Positions 17,661 to 26,006 of a DNA stretch of 64,000 nt are shown here, piece after piece. The notes under the pieces are model-generated. The model had not been told where the DNA came from and searched no databases. It worked only from the letters and a program-made list of their open reading frames with translations. The DNA lies in NCBI RefSeq assembly GCF_003807585.1, contig NZ_RMBX01000011.1:248001-312000 (forward strand). The letters are read 5' to 3'. Position 1 is the stretch's first letter; every line of letters starts with the position of its first letter. The stretch is from Chitinophaga barathri. GTDB taxonomy: Bacteria > Bacteroidota > Bacteroidia > Chitinophagales > Chitinophagaceae. The translations under genes and the position numbers were made by a program.

Positions 17661-18683
17661 TTAGTGCGCAACCGCTTCCGCACGTACCCTGCGGGGCATC
17701 GCCGGCACCTGGTCCGCATACAGGAACCTGTACCGGCTGGTTTCATGGTTGCTCCAGTCGATGTTCGCGCGCATGATGGCTTTTAAACCTTCCACATACC
17801 GGATGATCTCCGTCGTAATTTTTTCCTCGAACACCGGCAGCGATGCGGTGAGGCGGATGAAGCGCCGCACCTGGATGTCGTGAATGGAAATGGCGCGGGA
17901 AACGGCCCTGTTCAGCGACATGTGTTTTTCATGGGAGAGGATCGTCACCAGGTTGTGATATTCCCCTTTCTCGCGTTCTTTGGACAGGGAAAACAGGTCG
18001 TTCGCCCAGCACACGGTGTTCCTGCAAAGCTCGGTGAGCTCTACCAGCACCGGGTGGTTCCAGGCTTCTTCCGGCAGCGAGATGCCGTCGATCATTTCGA
18101 TGCAGTCCGTAGCCACGTTCGCCGCGCCGATGTACTGGCGGCGGCTCATGTAATCTTCCAGGGACGGCCAGATGCCCGCTTCGATGTTTTTGTGCTGCCA
18201 GAGCGCTGCATGAAAGATCCGCCACAAACTGTTTTTGTACTTACTGATCCAGCCTGGTGTGCCCAGGCGGCAAATTCTTTCCCATAGGTCGGCAAGGGCT
18301 GCAAATACAGGCTCTGAGCTGCCGTGACCCACGGCCGGGTTGTCCAGGATGGCCACAAAAACCTTGCTGAACTTTTCAACTGATCCGCTGTCGTGGCCGC
18401 CGGATACCATTTCATCTTTCTGGTCCAGGAAATCGTCCACGATGAACAACAACGTGTTCAGATCGGAATAAGCGCATAAAGTCTCCAGGTCCGCTTCAGG
18501 GAACATACGGGCCACCATATAGGCGTAACCCTCTTTCCTGTACTGCAGGATCTGCTCTTCCGAATGCAGGAGCCTGAACCTTCTGATCCAGCGTACGGTA
18601 TGCTCGTCCGCTGCAATCACATTACTGTTAATACGGGATGGAAACGGGCAGTAGAGCCGTTTCTGCAGGATAATGGATTCCAT
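17661..18683 (-). CDS. Class I terpene synthase
   Basis: 340 residues, soluble, the usual length for bacterial terpene cyclases. The aspartate-rich motif DDFLD (83-87) follows LLFIV, and the second metal triad NDLFSLSKE (N228, S232, E236) is complete. Arginines at 181-182 fit the pyrophosphate sensor, and the C-terminal SRYRF (RY at 317-318) is the conserved pair that contacts the diphosphate. It should therefore ionise a prenyl diphosphate with three Mg ions and cyclise it. Whether the substrate is geranyl, farnesyl or geranylgeranyl diphosphate cannot be read from sequence. No prenyl transferase, P450 or methyltransferase lies nearby, so the product may be a plain volatile hydrocarbon or alcohol. 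Confidence 0.92.
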   Translation of the reverse strand: MESIILQKRLYCPFPSRINSNVIAADEHTVRWIRRFRLLHSEEQILQYRKEGYAYMVARMFPEADLETLCAYSDLNTLLFIVDDFLDQKDEMVSGGHDSGSVEKFSKVFVAILDNPAVGHGSSEPVFAALADLWERICRLGTPGWISKYKNSLWRIFHAALWQHKNIEAGIWPSLEDYMSRRQYIGAANVATDCIEMIDGISLPEEAWNHPVLVELTELCRNTVCWANDLFSLSKEREKGEYHNLVTILSHEKHMSLNRAVSRAISIHDIQVRRFIRLTASLPVFEEKITTEIIRYVEGLKAIMRANIDWSNHETSRYRFLYADQVPAMPRRVRAEAVAH

Positions 18684-18783
18684 AATTTTGTCATTTAATA
18701 GTTACAGTTATAAAATAATAATAGAATATATGTAACGGCTTTGACAAATAGCAGGAGGCCAAGGGGATACGGGGAATATAACA

Positions 18784-18814
18784 AAGTAGCCTGCGGTATT
18801 GCCGCAGGCTACTT
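18784..18814 (-). terminator. Terminator of the hybrid histidine kinase gene
   Basis: A perfect 13-bp stem (18784-18796 with 18802-18814, core GTAGCCTGCGG) and a 5-base loop. On the minus strand it is followed by TGTTATATT. It lies 57 bases after the kinase stop codon. Confidence 0.75.
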
Positions 18815-18870
18815 GGAGGGAAATCAACTAATTATGTATTAAGTATGAGGATCAAAAATATCTGTGGGAG

Positions 18871-20685
18871 TTATTGCTCAGGGGCGTATTTGCTGAGTAT
18901 CCGGTTGATAGCGTCTACCTGCACGGGTTTCAGCAGGTATTCCTCGGCGCCCAGGCGCATGGCGGTTTCCTGGTCTTCGGCCAGCTGGCTGCCGGTGAAG
19001 AATACAATCGGTATGTTCGAGAGGTCCGGATGGCGTTTGAATTCCTGTAATAATTCTTTGCCGTTTTTGTCCGGCAGGGACATGTCCATGATCACGATAT
19101 CAGGCCGGTGCAGCTCCGCGGCGCGGAGACCGAACTCACCCGTATAAGCGACGGACACAACGCATCCCATTTTGCCCAGTATCTTGCTGTAATAATGCGT
19201 GCCCATAAAATCATCGTCGATGATCAGGACCTTCGCGGGATGGATCAGTGAAGAAGGATCGTCGGCCGGGGACAGGGCGGGGGACTCTTCCATGTTCAGC
19301 CGGAAAGATGCGGTGAACCGGCTGCCTTTGCCCCATTCGCTTTCCGCTACCAGGCTTCCGCCCAGGCGTTCGGTGATCTTTTTGGCAATATGCATGCCCA
19401 GCCCGGTGCCGGTAGGATTATTGCTGCCGCTCGTGAAGAACGGGACGAATATTTTTTCCAGCGTCACCTTGTTCATACCGATGCCATTGTCTTTCACGGA
19501 AAGGAACCAGGTATCCCCTTTACACCCGGCGGACACCTGTATGAGGCTGCCGTCCGTCGTAAATTTGATGGCATTGCTGAGAAGGTTATTCAGCACCTGC
19601 GTTACCTGCACCCTGGGGAAATTGATCTCCGAAGGAAGGTCATCTTCAAACCGGAGTTCGATATTAACCTTTTTATAAGCCGCCTGGTAGGTAAATACCC
19701 GCGTGATATCTTCCAGCCAGTTGCGGATCACCATCCGTTCTATTTTCAGCGGCACCGTTTTACCGGATTCTATCTTGGCAAGTTCCAGCACATTGTTGAT
19801 GATCTCCAGGGCATGACTGATGGAATAACCCATGCTCTTGTGCATTTTCTGAAGATCTTCCCCCGTTATACTATCGTCATCCAGCAGCTGGCTGATGGCA
19901 TACAGGGCGTTGAGCGGCGCGCGCAGCTCATGCGTCGTTTCATTGACATACACGGTCTTGTATGCACTGGCCTTGGCTAATTTTTTGTTGACTTTATTGA
20001 GCTTGGCATTGGCCTGTTTGAGTTTCCCGATCAATAAATTATTCTGCTGGAGGTAAAACAGGATCACGACCACATTCAGCAGGATCACGGTGAGCCATGT
20101 GGCTACCCGGAATACCGGATACAGCGTGGTGGATACATCCAGCGGCTGGAAAAAATGCAGGTTATTGTTCAGCTCTATACCTACCAGCGCCAGTATGGAA
20201 CAGGTCACGCAGGCGGCGAGCAGTTTGGTTTCTTTTTGTTTGAAGATCAGCAGCGGCGCCCCGATAAGGTAACCGGCCATATGTGTGGCATCTATCACGG
20301 TGCTGAGCATGATCCCGAAGATCAGGGTAGCGGTGCAAAAGGTCATATGCCACAGCAGGGCGGAGTAAAAGTATTTTCTTTTATAATTGAGCCAGATGGC
20401 ACCTGTGAACATTAAAGTTTCCGGTACCGCCGGGTAAAGGATGGCCAGGGACCCTGAGAAGATGGTTAATCCCCCTCCGAAAAAAAATACAAGTGATGCG
20501 GCGATCAGGCTGGAGATATTGATGACCCTGGTGCGTTTATTCTTTGGAGTATTGCCGGAATCTGCACCCGCGTTTATAATGGCGCTGATTTGACGGCGCC
20601 AGAATAAAAGGAATTTATTTTTTGTCAAAGCGGGATGGGTCATACCAGTTGCATGGTTGTTTCGGCCAAATGTAAAATACTGCAT
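18871..20685 (-). CDS. Membrane hybrid histidine kinase with C-terminal receiver
   Basis: 604 residues. The N-terminal third has about six membrane segments (about 57-215) and no periplasmic loop of note. A short coiled coil (KLKQANAKLNKVNKKLAKA, 221-239) leads to the HisKA dimerisation domain with H252 in TTHELRAPLNA. The HATPase domain has N-box LLSNAIKF, G1 DNGIGM (399-404) and G2 GTGLGMHIAKK. A receiver follows, with DDD (490-492), phosphoacceptor D534 (IVIMDMSLP) and K586 (LLKP). No DNA-binding output is fused, so the signal must go on through a phosphotransfer protein or remain internal. The ATG at 20643 (MTHPALTKNK) is an alternative start. Input signal unknown. Confidence 0.9.
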   Translation of the reverse strand: MQYFTFGRNNHATGMTHPALTKNKFLLFWRRQISAIINAGADSGNTPKNKRTRVINISSLIAASLVFFFGGGLTIFSGSLAILYPAVPETLMFTGAIWLNYKRKYFYSALLWHMTFCTATLIFGIMLSTVIDATHMAGYLIGAPLLIFKQKETKLLAACVTCSILALVGIELNNNLHFFQPLDVSTTLYPVFRVATWLTVILLNVVVILFYLQQNNLLIGKLKQANAKLNKVNKKLAKASAYKTVYVNETTHELRAPLNALYAISQLLDDDSITGEDLQKMHKSMGYSISHALEIINNVLELAKIESGKTVPLKIERMVIRNWLEDITRVFTYQAAYKKVNIELRFEDDLPSEINFPRVQVTQVLNNLLSNAIKFTTDGSLIQVSAGCKGDTWFLSVKDNGIGMNKVTLEKIFVPFFTSGSNNPTGTGLGMHIAKKITERLGGSLVAESEWGKGSRFTASFRLNMEESPALSPADDPSSLIHPAKVLIIDDDFMGTHYYSKILGKMGCVVSVAYTGEFGLRAAELHRPDIVIMDMSLPDKNGKELLQEFKRHPDLSNIPIVFFTGSQLAEDQETAMRLGAEEYLLKPVQVDAINRILSKYAPEQ

Positions 20686-20865
20686 TTAGCACGAAGATTC
20701 CCATCCATTTGTTAATCGTTGGTAAATAATCGGCCCCTCCCTGTCGCGGGTTTACATATATCCGGTTGAAAGTTTTTATAAATGAATGGATGTCAATATT
20801 GTATAGTAATTTGCTAGATATGTACCGGTAAATTACCTTCTAAGCGGATGTTAATAAAAAAAGGA

Positions 20866-20916
20866 AAAGCCGGCTCTGGGAGAGGCTGTTTTCAGCCATC
20901 CGCCCGGGCCGGCTTT
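20866..20916 (-). terminator. Terminator after the secreted protein gene
   Basis: AAAGCCGGC (20866-20874) pairs with GCCGGCTTT (20908-20916) and encloses a second hairpin GGCTG/CAGCC. On the minus strand a strong T-rich tail follows (TTTTCCTTTTTTTATT). It ends the gene at 20928-21509. Confidence 0.8.
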
Positions 20917-20927
20917 GTGTATTTGGA

Positions 20928-21509
20928 TTATGGGTTCATACTCAGTCCTTCGCCGGGTCTGGATATCAGTTTCAGCGTTTTCAGGTCGTAGAGTAATATT
21001 TCGTGTTTGTCGGTTTTATCGTGTTTGCCGTTTTTATTGCTATCGTAATACCCGGTGACCACCACGGATCCTGTTTCGCTGGAGATCAGCCATGTACCAG
21101 TATAGAAGTTGTCAGGGGTAAGCTGTGTTTTTTCCTGTCCGTCCGTAGAGAGCACAAAGATCTGGCTGGGGTCTCCCCAGTCAATGGTTTTGCTATTGTC
21201 CAGGTTAATGGTTTTCGCCGTCACGACAACTTTGTTGATCTGGAAGCTGTCGAGTTTTATCTGCTCCACGCTGTTGATGTAAGCGTCTTTCGGGAAATCG
21301 ATCTGTTTGGTTTGCCCGGTTCTGCCGTTGATGAATAAAAGGAATTCTCCATGGCTGGAAAACGCTTTTCCCGCGTTTTCTATGGTGGCGATCACATATT
21401 CGGTCCCTTGCAGGGCGGTCAGTTTGTTAAACTGGATGTAATTGTATTTGTCTTGTCCGTATACTGAAAGCGTCAGCATCGTGAAAATCAGCATAATAAC
21501 ATGTTTCAT
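20928..21509 (-). CDS. Exported protein of unknown function
   Basis: 193 residues with a signal peptide (MKHVIMLIFTMLTLSVYGQ). The mature part is mainly beta with repeated phrases typical of secreted WD40/PD40-like or six-bladed folds: GEFLLFINGRTGQTKQIDFP, QIFVLSTDGQEKTQLTPDNF, then GSVVVTGYYDSNKNGKHDKTDKHEILLYDLKTLKL. The Asp/Asn/Lys-rich DSNKNGKHDKTDKHE (about 157-171) resembles a calcium-binding loop. It is too short for a full propeller. It has its own terminator, and the upstream neighbour is the divergently unrelated AraC gene. No specific family recognised. Confidence 0.7.
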   Translation of the reverse strand: MKHVIMLIFTMLTLSVYGQDKYNYIQFNKLTALQGTEYVIATIENAGKAFSSHGEFLLFINGRTGQTKQIDFPKDAYINSVEQIKLDSFQINKVVVTAKTINLDNSKTIDWGDPSQIFVLSTDGQEKTQLTPDNFYTGTWLISSETGSVVVTGYYDSNKNGKHDKTDKHEILLYDLKTLKLISRPGEGLSMNP

Positions 21510-21631
21510 GGTACGTCTGTTTTGATGAGTGGATGGAATAGGGGCCCTGCTGCATCACAGCGGGCTATGAAGTAAGACGACCGGCAGCGGGAAAGGTTTC
21601 AGTTTTTAAATATCTGCGGGAAGCGGAGATG

Positions 21632-22441
21632 TTAGTTCCGGGCGGATAATTCCGTGGGAGCGTACCCGAATTGTTTCTTAAAAGCAAAGGAAAAGTGAGA
21701 GAGGTTTTCGAAACCTGTTTCATAACACACATCCACGGGTTTCTTTTTCTTTTCAGCCAGGTGATAATGCGCCAGCTCCAGCCGCTTTTGGGTGAGCCAT
21801 CTTTGCGGCGTGGTGTTAAAAGCCTTTTTGAAGTCGCGTTTGAAAGTGGTAAGACTTCTGCCGGTGAGGTAGCCGAACCTTTCCATGGGCATGTTGAACA
21901 TAAAATTCTTTTCCATGTAGGTCACCAGGTCTATTTTACCGGGCTCTTCAAAATTGGTCAGCACACCGTCTATATCCGGATCGATGGCCCGGAGGATGCT
22001 GATGGCTTCCTGTATTTTCAGGGAGGCGATGTTCTCCGGGATGTCCTGCATGTCGAAGTACGGGATCAGCGAGGCCAGGCAGCTTTCCAGCAGGGGATGA
22101 TGTTTGTACCGGTGGATCTTCTGCGATACCGGTGTTTGGGCTTTTACGTCCGCTTTGGCGTAAAAGTCCCGCAGCCGGGCTTCGGTGAGGTGCATCACCA
22201 CGGTCTTATGCGGCAGCCCGTCTTTGGGATAGTTGATGATGGTAGCCAGCTGGTTCCGGGGGATGAGGAAGATATCTCCTTCCTGGAATACATAGGTGGC
22301 TTCCGCCTGCACGATCTTGGTTTCCCCGGAGATGAACCATACGAGCATGTGCTGGTCGAACATAATATCGGATTTGAAGAACTTGTCCTCGTAGCAGGAC
22401 AGTTTGATGTCTTCCGTGATATATTTTGCCTGGTATTCCAT
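21632..22441 (-). CDS. AraC-family transcriptional regulator (autoregulated, likely SDR activator)
   Basis: 269 residues from ATG at 22441. The N-terminus is a cupin-like sensor (LVWFISGETKIVQAEATYVFQEGDIFLIPRNQLATIINYP). Two helix-turn-helix units fill the C-terminus: MPMERFGYLTGRSLTTFKRDFKKAF and PVDVCYETGFENLSHFSFAFKKQFGYAPTEL. An upstream ATG at 22486 would add 15 residues, but the repeated motif at 22491 would then touch the start codon. Using 22441 places that motif about 50 bases from the start, the same as at the SDR gene, so 22441 is preferred. The gene follows the SDR gene in the same direction with an 11-bp repeat array between them. The effector molecule is unknown. Confidence 0.9.
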   Translation of the reverse strand: MEYQAKYITEDIKLSCYEDKFFKSDIMFDQHMLVWFISGETKIVQAEATYVFQEGDIFLIPRNQLATIINYPKDGLPHKTVVMHLTEARLRDFYAKADVKAQTPVSQKIHRYKHHPLLESCLASLIPYFDMQDIPENIASLKIQEAISILRAIDPDIDGVLTNFEEPGKIDLVTYMEKNFMFNMPMERFGYLTGRSLTTFKRDFKKAFNTTPQRWLTQKRLELAHYHLAEKKKKPVDVCYETGFENLSHFSFAFKKQFGYAPTELSARN

Positions 22442-22490
22442 ATGGCTGCGTTTGTCCTTTACAAAAATAGAGCGTATCCCTGACATGCGC

Positions 22491-22506
22491 TTTGTTTAAA
22501 AGGCCG
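22491..22506. promoter_or_regulatory. AraC-type operator motif, copy upstream of the regulator gene
   Basis: TTTGTTTAAAAGGCCG, identical over 16 bases to the copy at 23714-23729 upstream of the SDR gene. It lies 50 bases from the preferred start of the AraC gene, which suggests autoregulation. Confidence 0.6.
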
Positions 22507-22552
22507 GATTTACGTTGTTTAGCGGTTCATGGTACTATTTTCAGCATTCTTC

Positions 22553-22607
22553 TCCTATAGCGATCCTATAGCGATCTTATACCGATCCTATACCGATCGT
22601 ATATCCT
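22553..22607. repeat. Tandem array of 11-bp repeats (5 units)
   Basis: Units are TCCTATAGCGA, TCCTATAGCGA, TCTTATACCGA, TCCTATACCGA and a degenerate TCGTATATCCT. The unit equals about one helical turn. It lies between the end of the SDR gene and the AraC gene. A second array with the same CCTATA core and period is at 40293-40369. Confidence 0.9.
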
Positions 22608-22644
22608 GCCAGGATCGTGAATTCAATACCGGTAAAAAACAAGA

Positions 22645-23640
22645 TCAGCTGACGGGGAACCTGATGCCGGTCATTTCTTCGCTGAGCGCCCACAGGCGTT
22701 TGGCGCTGGTTTCATCGAGGGAATAAACCTGTACGCCGTGAGTTCCGGTATGGCCGTTGGTCAGCTCAGCTACTTCAACGTCTTCACAGTATACGCCGCC
22801 GAGATGGTCCAGCAGGGGGCTGGTAGCGCACCAAACGGTGGTGGCGGCGCCCTGCGGGATGGTTTTTAAGGACGCCAGTACTTCCGGCAGGATGTTGCCT
22901 TCCGCGTCGCAGTAGCCCAGTTGCTGAAACAGTTCCAGCGGGGCTTCGCGGGCCAGTTCTGTGCCGCCGATAGCACCGGGGTGCAGCGAATAGGCGTGTA
23001 CGTTGTATGCGCGGCCGCGGTGGTCCAGCTCGAGGGCAAACAGGTTGCTGGCGGTTTTGGATTGGCCGTAGGCCTGTAAGGTGTCATAATCGCGGTGCAG
23101 GAAGTTTGGGTCTTCGAAATCAAATCCGCCGAACTGGTGGCCACCGGAAGACACGTTGATCACCCTTGCGCCGTTCGCTTTTTTGAGAGCGGGCCAGAGC
23201 ATTGCCGTGAGGTGGAATTGCCCGAGGTAATTGGTGGCCAGTTGTGATTCAATGCCGCGGCTGTCCCTGCGGAGGGGCACCCACATAATGCCGGCATTGT
23301 TGATGAGGAGGTGCAGCGGTCTGCCGGACGCGAGGAACCTTTCAGCAAATGCGTCGATGGAGGCGGGGTCCATGGCGTCGAGGGTGTCCAGCTCTACGCG
23401 GGCAACGCCTTCGAGGTTTTTCTTTGCTTTTTCCGTGTCCCTGGCGGGAACGATCACGGTAGCGCCGGCGGCGGCAAGTGTTTTGACGGTCTCCAGCCCG
23501 ATGCCGGCATTACCGCCGGTTACGATCACGATCTTCCCTGTCAGGTCGATGCCTTTGATGACGTCCTGTGCAGTAGAGGTGGCGCTGAATCCTGAATGAA
23601 CCGGCGTTTGCAATGCTCCCTGGTAATTGTTCTGTTTCAT
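22645..23640 (-). CDS. Short-chain dehydrogenase/reductase
   Basis: 331 residues from ATG at 23640. The Rossmann motif TGGNAGIG (about 42-49) binds NAD(P)H, NNAG is present, and the active site is SSGG (Ser) with YGQSK (Tyr and Lys). The layout and the long C-terminal part (LHPGAIGGTEL, then GGVYCEDVEVAELT) match the retinol-dehydrogenase/WW-oxidoreductase-like branch common in bacteria. The substrate is unknown. An upstream ATG at 23664 exists. Two direct copies of the TTTGTT(T/C)AAA motif sit 51 and 74 bases before the preferred start, and the downstream AraC gene carries one copy, so this enzyme is the likely target of that regulator. Confidence 0.9.
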   Translation of the reverse strand: MKQNNYQGALQTPVHSGFSATSTAQDVIKGIDLTGKIVIVTGGNAGIGLETVKTLAAAGATVIVPARDTEKAKKNLEGVARVELDTLDAMDPASIDAFAERFLASGRPLHLLINNAGIMWVPLRRDSRGIESQLATNYLGQFHLTAMLWPALKKANGARVINVSSGGHQFGGFDFEDPNFLHRDYDTLQAYGQSKTASNLFALELDHRGRAYNVHAYSLHPGAIGGTELAREAPLELFQQLGYCDAEGNILPEVLASLKTIPQGAATTVWCATSPLLDHLGGVYCEDVEVAELTNGHTGTHGVQVYSLDETSAKRLWALSEEMTGIRFPVS

Positions 23641-23690
23641 TTCAATGTGTTTTTGTTGAAACAAAAGTAGAACGGGTTGCAGACTCCGGC

Positions 23691-23729
23691 TTTGTTCAAA
23701 GGGCCGAATTTGCTTTGTTTAAAAGGCCG
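23691..23729. promoter_or_regulatory. Two direct operator repeats upstream of the SDR gene
   Basis: TTTGTTCAAAGGGCCG (23691-23706) and TTTGTTTAAAAGGCCG (23714-23729) are direct repeats 23 bases apart, about two helical turns, as expected for an AraC-type dimer binding a tandem site. The second copy is identical to the site in front of the AraC gene. Confidence 0.65.
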
Positions 23730-23743
23730 GGCTTAAGGGGAGA

Positions 23744-24091
23744 TTAATGTTTCTTCCCGGGCTTTGCATTTCCTTCCACATCCTCGTCATAATACGCCTG
23801 ATCCCAGGTGAAAACCGCGTTGGTGTTCATATCCCGGTCGAAGTGTATTTCAATGCCATTAAAACGTTCATCTGTGTTCAGGGCTTCGTTGTAGAGCTCA
23901 AAAAATGCGAGGGTATCAGGATAACTCATCAGGTAATTGAGGTTGGGCGTATGGTCATGGCTGTTGATGATGCCGCCCTGCATGAAGTTATGCGCGATCT
24001 GCATTTTGTAATAAATGACTGAATAATCTTCAAGGGGTAGTTCTTCCTGTATGGATCTTTTGAGAAGGGATGTCATTTTGGTTCTTAACAT
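23744..24091 (-). CDS. Small cytosolic protein of unknown function
   Basis: 115 residues, no signal peptide or membrane segment. The first third is helical and charged (LLKRSIQEELPLEDYSVIYYKMQIAHNFM). Then come HDHTPNLNYLMSYPDTLAFFELYNEALNTDERFNGIEIHFDRDMNTNAVFTWDQAYYDED, with an acidic Tyr/Asp end and a basic tail (GNAKPGKKH). I do not recognise a family. The FDRD and FTWD phrases recall small immunity-type proteins of the YezG kind only loosely. Single gene upstream of the SDR gene; an internal ATG at 24076 is an alternative start. Confidence 0.55.
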   Translation of the reverse strand: MLRTKMTSLLKRSIQEELPLEDYSVIYYKMQIAHNFMQGGIINSHDHTPNLNYLMSYPDTLAFFELYNEALNTDERFNGIEIHFDRDMNTNAVFTWDQAYYDEDVEGNAKPGKKH

Positions 24092-24174
24092 AACGGGTGT
24101 TTTTATATTGACAGGTATAGCATCAGTAATTTACATCGTTTAGGTCAACAATCAACCGTACACGAGGTATTCAA

Positions 24175-24209
24175 AGCAGGAAAGACCGCCAACGACGGTC
24201 TTTCCTGCT
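24175..24209 (-). terminator. Terminator of the first susCD operon
   Basis: A 14-bp perfect stem (24175-24188 with 24196-24209, core GGAAAGACCG) and a 7-base loop, 23 bases after the susD stop. The minus-strand tail is TTGAATACC, so the U run is short. Confidence 0.7.
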
Positions 24210-24231
24210 GATTTAAGATATCAGACAGCTA

Positions 24232-26001
24232 TCAATCCAGCGCCGGGTTAAAATTCCCGCCCCAGTCCTTGTTCTGTTGCAGGCTCGGGTTCCGGTCCAG
24301 CACATCTTTATGGATCGGGAAGAAATAATACGTCGCGGGCACGGTATTCACCTTCACGCCGGAGCGCGGCACCTGGTGCAGCACGTAGCGGAAGTTCGTT
24401 TCCGTCAGCTCGTTCGCGTTGGCTTTGGTCCTTGCAACGTCCAGCGACATATTGCTGCCGTCCGGGTTGATGGGGATAGCTTCCACGCCGAATTTGGTGC
24501 TATTGTCCAGCCGGTCCAGCATACGCAGGCGGCGCAGGTCCCAGAAGCGGTGGCCTTCAAAACACAGCTCGATATTCCTTTCCATGAGGATGGCTTCACG
24601 CATGGTTACGCGATCCGGGGCTACGATGCCAAAATTACCGTCCGCGCCGGGCTCTATGCCTGCGCGCAGGCGGAGCTGTTTCAGTATATCCAGGGCTTCG
24701 GCGGGTTTGCCGGTCTCATTGGCGGTCTCGGCATAGTTCAGCATCACTTCCGCAAAACGCATATACACAAAATCCACGTCGTATTGCAGTACCTGTGCCT
24801 GGGTGAGGCGCAGGAGGCTGTTTTTGAGCATAAAGAAGCCCGAATAACGGTCCAGGTTGGTGGAGTTGGTCCTGGCGTCCGGATTGGTGCCGAAGTCATC
24901 TCCCGGGTCGGAAATGCCCAAAGAAGTGTAGAGGCGTTTACCGGTCTTGCCGCTTACGGGGTAGGGTTTGCCGCTCCATACTACGGACTTGTTAAAACGA
25001 GGGTCGCGGTTTTCCCAGTAGCTCTGAAGAAACTGCGCGTCGGTTTTGTAATAAGGGCTGGTGGCGTCGTTGTAACGTTTGCCGTCTTTCATGGGGAACA
25101 TCTTCACCATTTCCCAGGTGGGCACGGCGGAAGCGGGCCCACGGCTTTCAGAGGCGGGGCGCACGCCGTTGTCCCAGTTGGTCACTTTGCTCGGGTACTG
25201 ATTAATTACCGGGAACACCGTCTCGGGGCCTTTTTCCACGAGGGCGATATTGCTGTAATCTTCCACGAGGCTGAAGCCGAGGGCTTTCAGGTCGTCGTAT
25301 GCTTTTTTATTGGCAGTGTAGGCAGTGGCCCAGTCCGCGTTATCCCATGGGTTGGAAGGGTGGAACTGCGGGGAGGCTTTGTACAGCAGCACTTTTGCTT
25401 TAAAGGCCAGGGCAAACGCGGCGTCTATGCGGCCGTATTCCGGCGCTGAAGGCGATATACGCGCGGGCAGCAGGGCGATGGCATCGTCCAGGTCTTTGAG
25501 GATAAACTCAAAACACTCGGCCGTGCTGTTGCGGGGTACGTAGAGGTCGTCCGTGTCTTTGTCCTGCGGCACTTTTACGTAGGGTACGCCGCCATGATGC
25601 CTTACCATGTTAAAGTAAAGGAAAGCGCGGAGGAACAATGCCTGGCCGGAGATTCCTTTGCGTGCATTGTCGCTCAGTTTGCCTGTGCCTACGTTCACCA
25701 GCGCCTGGTTGATGAGGCGGATGCGGGTGTAGTCCCATACCTTGAAACTGGCATTGGAGATGGTCACAAAATCCCTGGGCAGCGCAATACCGATCACCTG
25801 CTCGGAGAAGCGGTCCTCGGAAGGGCTCCAGTTCCCGAAAAGCGAATACAGGTTGGCGATGTAGGCGTTGGCCAGGTTTTCATCGTTCCATACCTGTTCA
25901 GGATCGTAAGTGTTGATGTCTTCTATGTCGAGCACGCTTTTGCAGGAAACAAACATGCCTGCGAATAGCGTGATGGTTATGATAATCTTTTTCATGATCA
26001 T
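24232..26001 (-). CDS. SusD/RagB-family surface lipoprotein (locus 1)
   Basis: 589 residues; the ATG two codons in (25995) gives a cleaner lipoprotein signal, MKKIIITITLFAGMFVSC, with the lipobox cysteine at residue 20 of the longer form. It binds ligand at the cell surface and caps the SusC pore. Typical SusD features are YIANLYSLFGNW near the N-terminus, the TPR-rich middle (ALFLRAFLYFNMVRHHGGVPYV), the SusD C-terminal core GKPAEALDILKQLRLRAGIEP, and ELCFEGHRFWDLRRLRMLDRL. The end FFPIHKDVLDRNPSLQQNKDWGGNFNP is the family signature end. It lies 5 bases after susC and shares its transcript. The ligand is unknown, as no glycosidase is beside it. Confidence 0.95.
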   Translation of the reverse strand: MIMKKIIITITLFAGMFVSCKSVLDIEDINTYDPEQVWNDENLANAYIANLYSLFGNWSPSEDRFSEQVIGIALPRDFVTISNASFKVWDYTRIRLINQALVNVGTGKLSDNARKGISGQALFLRAFLYFNMVRHHGGVPYVKVPQDKDTDDLYVPRNSTAECFEFILKDLDDAIALLPARISPSAPEYGRIDAAFALAFKAKVLLYKASPQFHPSNPWDNADWATAYTANKKAYDDLKALGFSLVEDYSNIALVEKGPETVFPVINQYPSKVTNWDNGVRPASESRGPASAVPTWEMVKMFPMKDGKRYNDATSPYYKTDAQFLQSYWENRDPRFNKSVVWSGKPYPVSGKTGKRLYTSLGISDPGDDFGTNPDARTNSTNLDRYSGFFMLKNSLLRLTQAQVLQYDVDFVYMRFAEVMLNYAETANETGKPAEALDILKQLRLRAGIEPGADGNFGIVAPDRVTMREAILMERNIELCFEGHRFWDLRRLRMLDRLDNSTKFGVEAIPINPDGSNMSLDVARTKANANELTETNFRYVLHQVPRSGVKVNTVPATYYFFPIHKDVLDRNPSLQQNKDWGGNFNPALD

Positions 26002-26006
26002 GCTTT

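Noticed and set aside
22553..22607. CRISPR-like array
   Set aside because: The units are 11 bases with no spacers and no cas genes nearby; it is a simple phased tandem repeat.
24277..25449. Long open frame (390 codons) antisense to the first susD gene
   Set aside because: It lies fully inside a clear SusD gene and its protein is compositionally odd (His/Val/Gly rich) without domains.
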